The notes: a model not told the origin generated them from the letters alone. Shown: positions 1 to 9,572, numbered from the stretch's first letter. The stretch is 64,000 nucleotides of DNA from Candidatus Abyssobacteria bacterium SURF_17 (GCA_003598055.1 QZKI01000013.1:19970-83969); one strand, 5' to 3'. Numbers and translations are program-made.

Positions 1-1914
1 GTCGCCCACGCGCAGCGGATGGTCCTCGTGATTATAGTAGTGCGCCGATTCGGCCCGCCAGTACTGCTTCGGGCGGGCGGGCTTCGTAGGGTCAAGCTCG
101 ATGTCGAACGGGTTCTCGGCCACGTACTGGCCCAAGCCATTGAAAAGTGCGACTCGATAGTTGCCGGCGTACGAGCCGACATTGCCCGAGATGCGCCCGA
201 CGTTGCCGGTAAGGGCCGCGAGCAGGAATACGGCACGATCCTTCAAGTCATTGTTGAAGAACTGATTCGGCCCCATGCCGACGGCCATCAATGTCTTTCC
301 CGGTTGTTTCGCGATGTCGCGCGCGAGCGACACAATTGTCTCGCGAGGAGCCCATGTCATTCCTTCTGCATCCTGCGGCGAGAAATTATCTGCGAGATAA
401 TTCTTTATCGCACTGAAGACCGTGGTAACGGTCACCGTCTTCCCATCAGTGAGAGTGGCACTGAATTTTCCCTCGAGCGCCGGAGACAACTTTGCCTCAT
501 CAAAATACCTGCCGACCTGGTCGCGGGTGATGGGAACCGGTGCGTTCCGGGTTGTGTCCCATACGACGAAGTCGCCCCATTCCTCTCTCATCTGCAACGG
601 TATGAGTTGTTCGGCTTGCTTGTGGGCGGGACCGCTCTTATCCTCGGACTTCAATACGCGCGTCATGTTCTTGAGGTCTGCATTCTTGTAATCCTTGATG
701 ATGTCGGAAGCGCGGAGAAGCTCGAGGGTGTCGTATCGCACAAGCAGCGGCAAATCGCTAAAGCGTTTTACGAATCCTGCATCATAGAGCTTTTCCTGAA
801 TGATGACGTTCGAGAGTGCGAGCGCAAGGGCCGGCGTGGTGCCCGGCCGCACGACAATAGCCTGGTCGGCCTTGTTCGATGTGGCACTGTATTCGCATGC
901 AATCACAACGACGCGCGTGCCATTTACCCGCGCTTCGGTGAGCCAGTGGGAGTCGGGCATTTTCGTCGTGATCCAGTTCATGCCCCACACGATTACCATG
1001 TCGGCATGCTCGCACGAGTTCAGGTCGAACTCGACGGTCTGTTGGCCGGTGACCATCGGATGACCGGGCGGCAGGTCGGTATGCCACGAGTAATTGTCCC
1101 AGCCGCGCCCGCCGAGCACATCTGCTTCAGATACGCCGCGGATGTGCTTGTCAAGCATTGCGAGCGAGTTGGCGAAGCGATACATGCCGAACACGCGCGT
1201 CATGCCCAACAGCGGCATGCCTCCGCGAAACTTCAGGCATTGCGTGCCCGCGCCCTTCGTCGCCTGTATCATCTCGTCGTCGTATCCTTGTGCCTTGAGC
1301 CGCTTGGAGCCCTCGTTGCCAGCATAGGTCTGCGCGATATTAATGAGAGAGCGCGCAGCGAGGTCGGCAGCCGTCTCCCACGAAACCTGTTCCCATGAAT
1401 CACGGGCGCGATTGAAGAATTGCACAGGCGGCTTGCCGGTATTAGGGTCCCGAGGGAATCCCCCTTCAACCCATTCACGGAACCCTTTGCGCACCATCGG
1501 CCCCTTGACACGCCGGTCTCCGTAAAACCGCCGTGTGAGCGCCAGTCCCTTTTGGCAGCAGCGCGGGTCCCAGCGGGCGGAAGCCTTGTTGCCGTAAAGG
1601 TCCTCGGCTTTGCCGTAGCCGTACGTCGCTCCGATGCGCACGACCACGCCGTTCTTCACATATGCGCGGAGCAGGCAGTTGTGCGTGTCATTCGGCGCGC
1701 AGAGAAACGTGTACGTGCTATCCGGCTTGAGCAGGTCGCGATACACTTTTTCCCAGTCGCGTTCGGGATAGAATTCCAGCGGGTTCTGCGCGCCCTCGGC
1801 CCACAGCCACGGATACTGGGCGAGGTAGCCGGCAAATCCTAATGCCGATGCCGCCCGCAAGAACTCGCGCCTGTTTATCGCGCTCTTTTCCTTCGCACTG
1901 TTATTGTTTTTCAT
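1..1914 (-). CDS. NarG/NxrA-like molybdopterin oxidoreductase, catalytic subunit (3' end outside window)
   Basis: Periplasmic respiratory oxidoreductase of the DMSO reductase superfamily, class II (nitrate reductase / nitrite oxidoreductase group), expected to hold a Mo-bis-pterin cofactor and an N-terminal Fe-S cluster. The frame opens at ATG 1914 behind an AGGAG ribosome site and stays open for 638 codons to the window edge, so the C-terminus is missing. A twin-arginine signal (NRREFLRA, residues 14-21) predicts Tat export of a folded cofactor protein. The cluster region reads C72-x3-D76-x3-C80 and later C119/C120, with Asp where NarG has Cys and Cys where NarG has His. A TDLPP segment followed by GQQT resembles the NarG region near the Mo-binding Asp. 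It lies 30 bp after the nine-haem cytochrome gene. The substrate cannot be read from the sequence: nitrate, nitrite or another oxyanion are all possible. Confidence 0.85.
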   Translation of the reverse strand, partial: MKNNNSAKEKSAINRREFLRAASALGFAGYLAQYPWLWAEGAQNPLEFYPERDWEKVYRDLLKPDSTYTFLCAPNDTHNCLLRAYVKNGVVVRIGATYGYGKAEDLYGNKASARWDPRCCQKGLALTRRFYGDRRVKGPMVRKGFREWVEGGFPRDPNTGKPPVQFFNRARDSWEQVSWETAADLAARSLINIAQTYAGNEGSKRLKAQGYDDEMIQATKGAGTQCLKFRGGMPLLGMTRVFGMYRFANSLAMLDKHIRGVSEADVLGGRGWDNYSWHTDLPPGHPMVTGQQTVEFDLNSCEHADMVIVWGMNWITTKMPDSHWLTEARVNGTRVVVIACEYSATSNKADQAIVVRPGTTPALALALSNVIIQEKLYDAGFVKRFSDLPLLVRYDTLELLRASDIIKDYKNADLKNMTRVLKSEDKSGPAHKQAEQLIPLQMREEWGDFVVWDTTRNAPVPITRDQVGRYFDEAKLSPALEGKFSATLTDGKTVTVTTVFSAIKNYLADNFSPQDAEGMTWAPRETIVSLARDIAKQPGKTLMAVGMGPNQFFNNDLKDRAVFLLAALTGNVGRISGNVGSYAGNYRVALFNGLGQYVAENPFDIELDPTKPARPKQYWRAESAHYYNHEDHPLRVGD

Positions 1915-1944
1915 ACTCCTTTCTCCTGACGAGGTCATTGCATT

Positions 1945-4278
1945 TCAAGGTTGCTCAGACAACGAGCGGATGTAGCGGACAATGTCGCTCGCCTCTTGCG
2001 CGCTCAGCTTTGGATAACCGAGGTTCTCGCTCCCGAATGCAGGCATGCCCGCCGAGAGGCGACCTCGAATGATTGACGCTTGCAGATAACCGTCGGTGGC
2101 AGCCGCCAGAAATGCGGTATTTGCAAGTTCGGGCGCGGAACCACCGAGACCTTTTTCACCGTGGCAGCCCCGACATGTTCGTGCATAGAGAATTCCGCCT
2201 TCTGACGCGTCGCCGAACGCAGGCCGTCCGGGAGGTGTGACAGGGTTCATTCCGATTCGCTCCCGGAGATATTCGATTGCATCCGCGAGTTCCTGGTCCA
2301 AAACGATAGGCACCGTGACGCCCTCAGGCGCTCCTTGCGGCGGAACGCACCGGCCGCGCTGAACAGCGGCAGCCATGAAGCCGTCAGACGCCGAATCAAG
2401 GAAAGCCGGCGCTATCAGGCTCACCGCAAGCCTTCCTTCGCCGCGTGCGCCGTGACACGGAGAGCACGATCGCGCAAACACCTGTTCACCCCGCCTGAAA
2501 GACCGCTCTGTGGGCAGAGAGGGTAAGCTGAGCGGCTTTTCTTTCGTCCAACTCATGATGTAGCCGATGATTGAAGCGGCTTCGGCCGAATTGAGTGCGC
2601 GCTGGCTGCCCATGGCCGTATCTTCGCGACCGTCCATGAGCATGCGATAGATGAAATCTGACTCCACCGTTCTTAGGAACACCTGGTTCGAGAGCGCCGG
2701 GCCGATGTCGCCCTCTCCCTTCTCGCCATGACAGATGGCGCAGTTTTCGTCGTAAAAACGCTTGCCCACTTGCAGGTCCGGCGTCATGCGCGCGATTGCC
2801 GCACGAGAAGTTGCCGGAGGTTCCAGCGAACGGAGGTAGCGCACCAGTTCATCCAGTTCCTCTACCCGTAGGCCGCCCTCCTTGGTTCCCCAGGCAGGCA
2901 TCCGGCGTCCGGGGCGTCCGTCGAGCAGCGTCTGCCGGATAAAGCGGTCTGATGCCACTGCCAAGAACTCGGGGTGCGTAACCGCAGGAAAAGCCTGCTG
3001 TGAAATGCCGAACCTGATGCCGCCCCCTTCGCTTCCGTGACAGGAACTGCAGAAGGTCTTGTAAAGCGATTCTCCGTCGGTCGCGAACTCGCGCACGCCG
3101 AGGCGTCTCGCCTCGAGCCTGTCCGGAGGCCAACTGCTCACCGGCATGTCGTTGCCCCGCAGCGAGAGCATATACAGCGTAACAGCCTCGAGTTCCGTCT
3201 CAGTAAGGGTTGGCTGCGGCATCTGGCTGTTGGGGACAACGAGACCCGGGTCACGCAGGTGCGCCTTATGCCATTCAGCGAGATTATGAGTACCCGGGAT
3301 ATGGGAGAAATCCAACAGGGCCAGGTTCTTTTTCCCGGTACTCGACAGGTCCGGCCCATCGTCGCCGCCGACGCCGCCTATTCGATGGCAGCCGGGACAA
3401 CCCTTCTCAAACACCGTAGCCTTCGCCTGAACGAGCTTTGGCGCGCCCACGAGTTGTCGGAGATAGGCATTTATCGCTTCAACATTCTCAGGTTCGAGCG
3501 GCCCGTAACTCTCCCGCCAAATCTCTTCATCGCTCCGTTTTTGGAGCGACAGATGCCTCTCGTGCCAGTCCGGCGGAATCTCCGTCGTCCCGATAAAGGA
3601 AAGGTCGGGACCGTTGCCGCGACCCCGCCCATTGACCCGATGACACGCAAAGCAATCATTCCGCTCAAACTGGCGTGCGCCCCTCTCGGCAAAGCCTCCG
3701 CCGGAAATCTTCAAGTAGGCGTGGCAACTGCCACACCCGGCTTCGTAGTAGCCCGCCGGAATCAGAGGGTCCTCCCAGTGAGGCACGTGCCCGTGAGCGT
3801 CCTCGGTGGTCGTAGCCAATCCTTGGCCCCCATGGCAAGGAGTGCAGCCCAATTGCTCCGCCGGATGCATCTCGAACACCCACGCCGGATGCGACCGAAA
3901 CGGCTGCTCCTGCGCCGCCATGGCAGGGTCATCTATGCCGAGATGGCAGGTTGTGCACCGGTCAGCCACGTCATAGTGGGCCAGAGTAATCTGTTTGATT
4001 TCCCGCGGAAACCGCGGCGATTTCTTGCCCGAGCCCTGTGCTGTCGAAGCGAGCAGGCTCGCAAACTGACGCTGATACGTGCGCCATGGTTTGAGGTAAT
4101 GTTCAGCGATGATGGCTGCCAGCAGGCATGCCAGCGTAATCAACGAAGTCGTTAGCAGCGCCCAACGCGCTCGTCGCCCGCCTGGCGTGACGGGGTCGAA
4201 CGTAGGCACGGGAACAGCGGCAGGCGTCTCCTCAGGCCCGCTCTCCGCGCTGCGGTCTTCCCTTAATGAATTGGCCAT
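1945..4278 (-). CDS. Membrane-anchored nine-haem cytochrome c
   Basis: Electron-carrying subunit, probably linking the cytochrome b/Rieske pair to the molybdoenzyme encoded next. The 777-residue protein has one N-terminal membrane helix (about residues 38-60), then nine CxxCH haem c sites at residues 108, 145, 182, 209, 294, 410, 513, 605 and 702. The first four are closely packed. The last five sit in separate mono-haem cytochrome c-like domains of about 90-115 residues, several with downstream Met candidates (for example MPAW near 460 and MPAF near 745). I chose ATG 4278 because it overlaps the end of the cytochrome b gene by 16 bp and leads directly into the helix; the frame is open further upstream, but that part is only the other frame of cytochrome b. 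No exact family name is claimed. Confidence 0.9.
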   Translation of the reverse strand: MANSLREDRSAESGPEETPAAVPVPTFDPVTPGGRRARWALLTTSLITLACLLAAIIAEHYLKPWRTYQRQFASLLASTAQGSGKKSPRFPREIKQITLAHYDVADRCTTCHLGIDDPAMAAQEQPFRSHPAWVFEMHPAEQLGCTPCHGGQGLATTTEDAHGHVPHWEDPLIPAGYYEAGCGSCHAYLKISGGGFAERGARQFERNDCFACHRVNGRGRGNGPDLSFIGTTEIPPDWHERHLSLQKRSDEEIWRESYGPLEPENVEAINAYLRQLVGAPKLVQAKATVFEKGCPGCHRIGGVGGDDGPDLSSTGKKNLALLDFSHIPGTHNLAEWHKAHLRDPGLVVPNSQMPQPTLTETELEAVTLYMLSLRGNDMPVSSWPPDRLEARRLGVREFATDGESLYKTFCSSCHGSEGGGIRFGISQQAFPAVTHPEFLAVASDRFIRQTLLDGRPGRRMPAWGTKEGGLRVEELDELVRYLRSLEPPATSRAAIARMTPDLQVGKRFYDENCAICHGEKGEGDIGPALSNQVFLRTVESDFIYRMLMDGREDTAMGSQRALNSAEAASIIGYIMSWTKEKPLSLPSLPTERSFRRGEQVFARSCSPCHGARGEGRLAVSLIAPAFLDSASDGFMAAAVQRGRCVPPQGAPEGVTVPIVLDQELADAIEYLRERIGMNPVTPPGRPAFGDASEGGILYARTCRGCHGEKGLGGSAPELANTAFLAAATDGYLQASIIRGRLSAGMPAFGSENLGYPKLSAQEASDIVRYIRSLSEQP

Positions 4279-5819
4279 TGGCTCCGACTCCAATAGAAGT
4301 TCCAATTCGGGCCACGATGCACGGTGGCGACATAGGTGAGAATTATGAATGCGACGAAGAAGCACGTAAACAGCGCAATCGCACCGGCTCGCGTCGAGTT
4401 GCACCGGTTCATGACAAACAGCGACCACGCAGCGAAGACCGCGACGAAAACAGTGCCGGGATTGAATGCAATGATTATCAATTGCGGAATATCCGGAAAC
4501 CAGTTTCGAAGCCAGCCGAACTGAATCGTGAACGCCAGCAGCGCGACCACGACGGCGCCGCCGAAGACAGCGCTCTGAAGAACAACACGCTTATGTCCTT
4601 CACCCGCACACCAGAGGCCGCCGTTGTCTCGCTCGCGGTCGAGGAAGGGAATGAGTCCGAGGCCGAGGAGCACGAGCGTCGGGATTCCGATTCCTCCCAT
4701 GAACGCAGAATACGAGACGAGTTCCTGCAGGCCGAGGAAATACCACGGCGCCTTCGCCGGATTCTCCGGACGCGATGGATTCGCAAGCTCTTTGAGTGGA
4801 GCATCGGCGATAAGCGCGAGCACTAAAGCAATCGCGCACGTTGCCATCAACACCGCCATCTCAGCGAAGAAGGCATTCGGCCATGCGGTCACCGTATTTT
4901 CTTGCCCCCGGTCAACATGGGGTGTTGTTCCGCGAACGAGCGCCATGAGCCCATATGTTTTCTCGGGGGCGGGCTTGAAAGAAACCATCTGCCCCGTGAG
5001 CAGCCGCACGGGCTCGCCCGGCTCGTCCGGCGGGCGCGCGAGACCTCCGTCTTTCCGAATCCGCCAGAAATGCACGCCGATGAATGCGGCGGTCAAGAGC
5101 GGCAGCACCATCACATGCAGCAGATAGAACCGCGTGAGCGCCTCCTGTCCCACCGTATCGGCGCCGAGCAAAAGCCGTTTCTGCAATCCGCCGACATCGA
5201 AGAAGCGTGTGATACCGAGCGCGTCGGTCACCTCGCGAGGGGATTGCGCGATGTTCGAGCCGATGGTTATCGCCCAATACGCCAATTGGTCCCACGGCAA
5301 GAGGTAGCCGGTAAAGCTCAGCCCGAGGGTGAGAACGAGGAGCGCCATGCCGACCAACCAGTTGAACTCGCGCGGTTTCTTGTATGCGCTCGTATAGAAC
5401 ACGCGGGCCATGTGGAGGAACACCAGCCCAACCATCAAATGCGCCGCCCATCGGTGGATATTGCGCATGAACTGACCGGTGGGCACCACGAAGTGGATGT
5501 CCTTGATCGATTGATACGCTGCGTCGGTCGTCGGCTTATAGTAAACCATGAGCAAAATGCCCGTGACCGTCAAAACGAGGAAACTCGCAAAAGCGCCTAC
5601 ACCTACTCCGCACGTTGCCCAGAACCTGAGACTGCGCTCATGGATGCGCGTCGAGTGGATGTGCAGAAAAAAATTCGCGAACACCGCCTGCGAGCGCGTG
5701 CGGTCGGTATCGGGCTTCCCGTGCCGGAAGATGGCATCGCGAAGCCGCGCGGGCGCCTGGCGAAGATTCTCGATGAACGCGCCGAGCGCGGACTGTTCAG
5801 GCGGAGCCATCGTAGCCAT
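4263..5819 (-). CDS. Cytochrome b of a Rieske/cytochrome b (bc-type) complex, b6 and subunit IV halves in one chain
   Basis: Quinol-oxidising membrane subunit of a bc1/b6f-like complex. The 518-residue chain has about eight hydrophobic helices. Haem b ligands are visible as HRWAAH (helix II) and in a second His pair in helix IV (LLHV and GVHFWR). The C-terminal half matches subunit IV and carries APWYFLGLQE where bc1/b6f proteins have the PEWY quinol-site motif, so the Glu of PEWY is replaced. The start follows AGGAGG at good spacing. It begins 8 bp after the Rieske stop and overlaps the cytochrome c gene, so the three are almost surely co-translated. The variant quinol-site motif is seen in other non-canonical Rieske/b complexes; its effect is not known from sequence. 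Confidence 0.93.
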   Translation of the reverse strand: MATMAPPEQSALGAFIENLRQAPARLRDAIFRHGKPDTDRTRSQAVFANFFLHIHSTRIHERSLRFWATCGVGVGAFASFLVLTVTGILLMVYYKPTTDAAYQSIKDIHFVVPTGQFMRNIHRWAAHLMVGLVFLHMARVFYTSAYKKPREFNWLVGMALLVLTLGLSFTGYLLPWDQLAYWAITIGSNIAQSPREVTDALGITRFFDVGGLQKRLLLGADTVGQEALTRFYLLHVMVLPLLTAAFIGVHFWRIRKDGGLARPPDEPGEPVRLLTGQMVSFKPAPEKTYGLMALVRGTTPHVDRGQENTVTAWPNAFFAEMAVLMATCAIALVLALIADAPLKELANPSRPENPAKAPWYFLGLQELVSYSAFMGGIGIPTLVLLGLGLIPFLDRERDNGGLWCAGEGHKRVVLQSAVFGGAVVVALLAFTIQFGWLRNWFPDIPQLIIIAFNPGTVFVAVFAAWSLFVMNRCNSTRAGAIALFTCFFVAFIILTYVATVHRGPNWNFYWSRSQWPIH

Positions 5820-5827
5820 GCGACCTC

Positions 5828-6295
5828 CTATACGCTCAACTTTGTTCCCGGCGGAACGTTCGTCTGTGTGTCGATCACCAACTGACCATCAGGCGCCAGC
5901 CCGACCTCAAGCCACGGCAGCGCCGAGGGCGCGGGACCTCTCGTTACTTCCCCCTGAGAGTCGAATCGCGAGCCGTGACAGGGGCAATCGAAACCGGCTA
6001 AAGTCTGCGAGACGATGCAGCCCAGATGAGTACAGATACCCGAGATAGCGTACACGCCCGCGTCATCGCGGAAAACGAAAGCGCGAGCCGACGCAATCCA
6101 TCGCCCCGGCCCGGGCGCCAAATCGTCCGGCCGCCCGACCTTGACCGCGCCGGCTTCGCCTGCAATGACCGCGGGAAACGGCAGCCGGGCCATGCCGACA
6201 GTAGCCAGGCCCAGCGTGGCCCCGCACGTCCACATGGCCGCCTTTCCGAGGAAATCCCTTCGCTGGATCGGCTGGGGTCTTCTCAGGTCGCTCAT
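5828..6295 (-). CDS. Rieske [2Fe-2S] protein
   Basis: Electron-transfer subunit of the bc-type complex, taking electrons from quinol and passing them to a cytochrome c. The 155-residue protein shows the two cluster boxes CTHLGC and CPCHGS in the C-terminal half, and an N-terminal twin-arginine segment (RRDFLGKA) followed by a hydrophobic stretch that should act as Tat signal-anchor. ATG 6295 is chosen because it overlaps the stop of the upstream flavoprotein as ATGA (4 bp), which fits translational coupling; an open frame upstream of it runs inside the flavoprotein gene. Cytochrome b follows after 8 bp. Confidence 0.94.
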   Translation of the reverse strand: MSDLRRPQPIQRRDFLGKAAMWTCGATLGLATVGMARLPFPAVIAGEAGAVKVGRPDDLAPGPGRWIASARAFVFRDDAGVYAISGICTHLGCIVSQTLAGFDCPCHGSRFDSQGEVTRGPAPSALPWLEVGLAPDGQLVIDTQTNVPPGTKLSV

Positions 6296-8205
6296 GATAT
6301 CGCCTCCCGGAAGCAGAAACGCTCCATCGTGATCGCGCCCGTCGGACATCGCTGGGCGCAGCATGCGCACCGGATGCATTTCTCTTCATCTTTAATAATC
6401 GCCGAAATCTGCGCTCCCGGCTCTTGAGTTGAAATGTGCTTGATGAGGCTGCGCAGCTCGTCATCCTGTTCCAGGCTCTCCGGTGATACGAGCCGCAAGC
6501 AGAGCGTGGGGCATACGTCCGCGCAGCCTCCGCACAACACACATTTCTCGGAATCGAAAATGGTGTTGACGCCGCAGTCGAGACAGCGCGACGCTTCCCT
6601 GAGCGCCAGTGGTTGGGAATAGCCGAGCTCAACGCTCACGTCGTGGCCGCGCAGCCGCTCCTTCGCGTCGGTGATCGGAATGTACACGCGTGCAATTCGC
6701 TCGTACCCTTTCTCACGCTCGTACCCGACGAGATTGATGTGACAATCGAACGCGCTCGTCTCAAGGCTCCGACCGGTCAGATAGGCATAAACAGAGCGCG
6801 CCGCCCTCTTGCCGCTCGCAATCGCGGATATCATCAGGCCGGGACCATGCGCAACATCACCTGCGAAAAAGACGCCCTCGGCCGTGCTCGCGAGTGAATC
6901 GGGGTCAACGGTAGGTATTCCGCGCTCGCTCACCTCGATGCCGTGGAGCTTCGGGTCAACGAAGGAAAGGTCAGTGGATTGACCGACTGCCAGAAGAACG
7001 GTGTCACAGTCGATGGTTGTAAGAATTGTGGGGTCAAATTGCGGTGAAAAACGCTTCTTTTCATCGTAGACGCGGAGCACTTTCTGGAATACCACGCCGG
7101 TCACCCGGCCCTGCTCATCGCGGAGTATCTCCTTCGGCCCCATGCTGTTATGCAGCAGGATACCTTCTTCAGCGCCCTCGACGATCTCAACGTCGTCGGC
7201 AGGCATCTCCATGAGCGATTCAAGGCAACACAGGTGAGCCTGTTCCACGCGAGGCTGACGCAGGGCGGTGCGCGCCATATCGAAATACGCCTGGCGGAGC
7301 ACCGTCCGGGCGACGTCGTATGCGACGTTCCCGCCGCCGATGACAACTATGCGCCTGCCGAGTTCCACGGGATTGCGGAGCGCGACATCTCTCAGGAAAT
7401 CCACGCCTCCCATCACGCCCGGTCCCTGCACCCCGGGAATCGGAAGGCTCCGTGAGCGCTTGGCGCCGACTGCGATTACGACGGCGTCATATTCGGCCCG
7501 CAGTTCATCAAATGATACGTCCTTGCCGACCTCGACTCCGCATCGAATCTCGACGCCGAGCGATTCGATAACACCTACTTCGGCGCGGATCACATCGCGC
7601 GGCAACCGATACTCGGGCACCCCAGCATACAGCATGCCGGCGGGCACCGGCTCCATTTCCAAGATGACGGGCTTTATGCCGAGCAAGGCGAGGTCATGCG
7701 CACACGCAAGCCCTGCCGGCCCCGAGCCGATGATTGTCGCTGTGGGCGCAGCATCGCCGGACACCGGCGACCGCTCGAGCAGCCAGCGAAGCTCGTCCCG
7801 CACTTCACAGAGTTGCGGCACCACTCGCTGAGCAAGCCATTTCTTGAAGTAGTCCCCCTCCAGCTTCCACGTTTCGGGACCGAATTGCTCTGTCGCAAAC
7901 CGCTTGAGCGCGCGAATGGCAATCGGACGGTCAACCGACCCGCGCCTGCAGTTGACCTCGCACGGTGCGCCGCAGATGCGTCCGCAGAGAGAGGCCAGCG
8001 GATTCGGCCCGCGCGCAATCAGGTAGGCAAGCTCATAATTCCCCGCTGCGATTGCGCGCACGTATCCGCGCGCATCGGTATGAACGGGGCAGGCATCCTG
8101 GCAGTTGATCAATCTGCGCCAATAGGCGTGGTCGGGAATCCGGACCGCGAAGCCGGAAGCCTTCTTCACGTGCTGCGTCTGTTCTCTGTCGCTGTCCTGG
8201 TGCAT
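6292..8205 (-). CDS. GltD-like NAD(P)H oxidoreductase with N- and C-terminal Fe-S domains
   Basis: Cytoplasmic flavoprotein of the glutamate synthase small-subunit / dihydropyrimidine dehydrogenase N-terminal type; it probably oxidises NAD(P)H or a ferredoxin-like partner and feeds or draws electrons at the membrane complex. The N-terminus binds two [4Fe-4S] clusters (C35, C39 in CQDACP; C74, C78, C82, C86 in [13 protein letters not shown]). An FAD site ([10 protein letters not shown]) and a second dinucleotide site ([11 protein letters not shown]) follow. The C-terminus adds a ferredoxin-like module with [12 protein letters not shown] and [12 protein letters not shown]. Length is 637 residues, longer than plain GltD because of this extra module. 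No glutamate synthase large subunit is nearby, so a glutamate role is unlikely. It overlaps the Rieske gene by 4 bp. Confidence 0.88.
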   Translation of the reverse strand: MHQDSDREQTQHVKKASGFAVRIPDHAYWRRLINCQDACPVHTDARGYVRAIAAGNYELAYLIARGPNPLASLCGRICGAPCEVNCRRGSVDRPIAIRALKRFATEQFGPETWKLEGDYFKKWLAQRVVPQLCEVRDELRWLLERSPVSGDAAPTATIIGSGPAGLACAHDLALLGIKPVILEMEPVPAGMLYAGVPEYRLPRDVIRAEVGVIESLGVEIRCGVEVGKDVSFDELRAEYDAVVIAVGAKRSRSLPIPGVQGPGVMGGVDFLRDVALRNPVELGRRIVVIGGGNVAYDVARTVLRQAYFDMARTALRQPRVEQAHLCCLESLMEMPADDVEIVEGAEEGILLHNSMGPKEILRDEQGRVTGVVFQKVLRVYDEKKRFSPQFDPTILTTIDCDTVLLAVGQSTDLSFVDPKLHGIEVSERGIPTVDPDSLASTAEGVFFAGDVAHGPGLMISAIASGKRAARSVYAYLTGRSLETSAFDCHINLVGYEREKGYERIARVYIPITDAKERLRGHDVSVELGYSQPLALREASRCLDCGVNTIFDSEKCVLCGGCADVCPTLCLRLVSPESLEQDDELRSLIKHISTQEPGAQISAIIKDEEKCIRCACCAQRCPTGAITMERFCFREAIS

Positions 8206-8227
8206 TCGTCAGACCGCAAAGAGGAAA

Positions 8228-8244
8228 GAGGCGCTACACGCCTC
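8228..8244 (-). other. Small hairpin between the Rrf2 gene and the oxidoreductase operon
   Basis: Two 6-base arms, GAGGCG and CGCCTC, with a 5-base loop lie in the 104-bp gap after the Rrf2 stop. Only TTTCC follows on the minus strand, so this is at best a weak terminator or an mRNA processing or stability element setting different levels of regulator and enzyme mRNA. Confidence 0.3.
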
Positions 8245-8309
8245 AGTTACGGGTATGTATGCCTTAGTATTTCCTGAAAAAGCTTTTTGGGCAAATACAG
8301 GGAGAAGCA

Positions 8310-8726
8310 CTATGCCCTCTTGAATTGCCTGCTGAACATGTCCAGCGTGATGCTTCGATACAACTCACGTGTCTGCTCCTTAATCTTGTCGAGCTGCCTT
8401 CGTATCTTGCATCGCTGGAACAAGCGGCATTGCTCCCCCGGCCCAAGCTCGCATCGACCGGTAACAACGGGTCCGTCAATCGCTTCCACGATGTCGAGCA
8501 AACTGATTTTTTCCGGCTCGGAAGCGAGAAGATACCCCCCCTGAGGACCCCGGCGGGAATAAACCATGTGACTGCGGGCGATTCTCTGGAAAATCTTCGC
8601 CAGATATCCTTGGGAAACCCCCAGTTCTTTGGCGATTACCGAAACGTCCACGGGGGAGCGGTCGCTGTTATCGGCGAGATAGGCGAGTCCGTGAATGGCA
8701 GTCACAGAGGCCTTCGATATTTCCAT
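8310..8726 (-). CDS. Rrf2-family transcription regulator, probable Fe-S sensor
   Basis: DNA-binding regulator of the IscR/NsrR/RsrR family. The 138-residue protein has the N-terminal winged helix (recognition region GVSQGYLAKIFQRIA), the wing GPQGGYLL, and three cysteines at C92, C100 and C106 in the position used by family members to hold an Fe-S cluster. Such regulators sense NO, oxygen, redox state or cluster supply; which one applies here cannot be told. It is the first gene of the electron-transfer operon and has its own consensus promoter, so it likely controls that operon and itself. Confidence 0.9.
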   Translation of the reverse strand: MEISKASVTAIHGLAYLADNSDRSPVDVSVIAKELGVSQGYLAKIFQRIARSHMVYSRRGPQGGYLLASEPEKISLLDIVEAIDGPVVTGRCELGPGEQCRLFQRCKIRRQLDKIKEQTRELYRSITLDMFSRQFKRA

Positions 8727-8771
8727 AGTTTCCCGTCCATATTTACGCTATTTACGCTCCAGTTTAGCTTA

Positions 8772-8800
8772 ATTATAGCCACCACTTTATTATTTGTCAA
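8772..8800 (-). promoter_or_regulatory. Consensus promoter of the Rrf2/electron-transfer operon
   Basis: On the minus strand TTGACA (8800-8795), a 17-base spacer and TATAAT (8777-8772) form a perfect sigma-70-type promoter about 45 bases before the Rrf2 start. An imperfect palindrome, GCTATAATTAAGC, covers the -10 box and could be an operator for the regulator itself. Confidence 0.8.
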
Positions 8801-8944
8801 GGGGCAAGAAAAAGAAAATCGTTCGATGCCCGAGGAAGTCTATCGATGAAGAACAACAGCGTGATAAATTGCCGCGGCAGACTAACCGGCACTGCAAGGG
8901 TAAAATGCGAGGGCGTACCACCTGACGGTGAACGAGCATAACGC

Positions 8945-8990
8945 AAAAAAGGAAGGCAAGGTCACAGAACTGTGAACCCTGCCTCCTTCC
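8945..8990 (-). terminator. Rho-independent terminator of the DUF2284 gene
   Basis: A long hairpin with arms GGAAGGAGGCAGGGTTCACAG and a near-complementary CTGTGACCTTGCCTTCC (one arm carries a few extra bases) is followed on the minus strand by a run of six T. It begins 15 bases after the DUF2284 stop and separates that gene from the Rrf2 promoter. Confidence 0.8.
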
Positions 8991-9005
8991 GCTATTTCCG
9001 AACTT

Positions 9006-9572
9006 CTACTCGACGAGCACGATCCCGAAATACTGCCCGGGGCAATCGTAGTCTTTCACAACCTCGAGCGGATAGCCGTTGCTTCTTACCGTCTGAAACA
9101 CATCGATTCCGGAAGCCTCCATTGAAGGCCGCAACTGCTGGGGGAAGCGGCAGCCGGCCTTGAGCGCGCATGCATCGCATTGGTGACACGGGCCCTCGCC
9201 CATGGACCATGCCTTATAGTAACCCGAGAGGAATATCTCGCGCTCAAGCGGCACGATAATCGGGTTCACTTTCCAGAGCTCACCCTTGACGAGGATCGCC
9301 GTTTTATATGAGTCAACGATAGCCCGCGTTTGTTCCGGCGTGGGCGAATACGGCGGACACGAAAGCCTTCGGCCATAGCCCGCACATCCATATTGGCATC
9401 TCATTCTCACCCACGGCGCCGTGATGACCGTCTTCGTGGCTATGACCTTCGCGTCGAGAGCGCCAAGCTCGCACGCCCTCTTGCAGAAGCGTTCGATATC
9501 CGGAAACTTGGATAGACTCTTCCTGGATGTCACCTTCTTGACAGGTGCCTTTCTTGTTGCCATGTGCTTCAT
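9006..9572 (-). CDS. DUF2284 predicted metal-binding protein
   Basis: Conserved cysteine-rich cytoplasmic protein of unknown function. The 188 residues include CQYGCAGYGRRLSCPPYSPTP, the hallmark region of the family, plus CHQCDACALKAGC in the middle and a late DYDCPGQYFG. The spacing of cysteines suggests Fe-S or other metal binding, and members occur mainly in anaerobes. The listed start gives MKHMATRK; the second Met (three codons on) is equally possible. It is a single gene with its own terminator. Confidence 0.85.
   Translation of the reverse strand: MKHMATRKAPVKKVTSRKSLSKFPDIERFCKRACELGALDAKVIATKTVITAPWVRMRCQYGCAGYGRRLSCPPYSPTPEQTRAIVDSYKTAILVKGELWKVNPIIVPLEREIFLSGYYKAWSMGEGPCHQCDACALKAGCRFPQQLRPSMEASGIDVFQTVRSNGYPLEVVKDYDCPGQYFGIVLVE

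Noticed and set aside
19..1398. 459-codon plus-strand frame over the molybdoenzyme gene
   Set aside because: It is the antisense of a well-supported gene; composition is Arg/Ala/His rich with no domain features.
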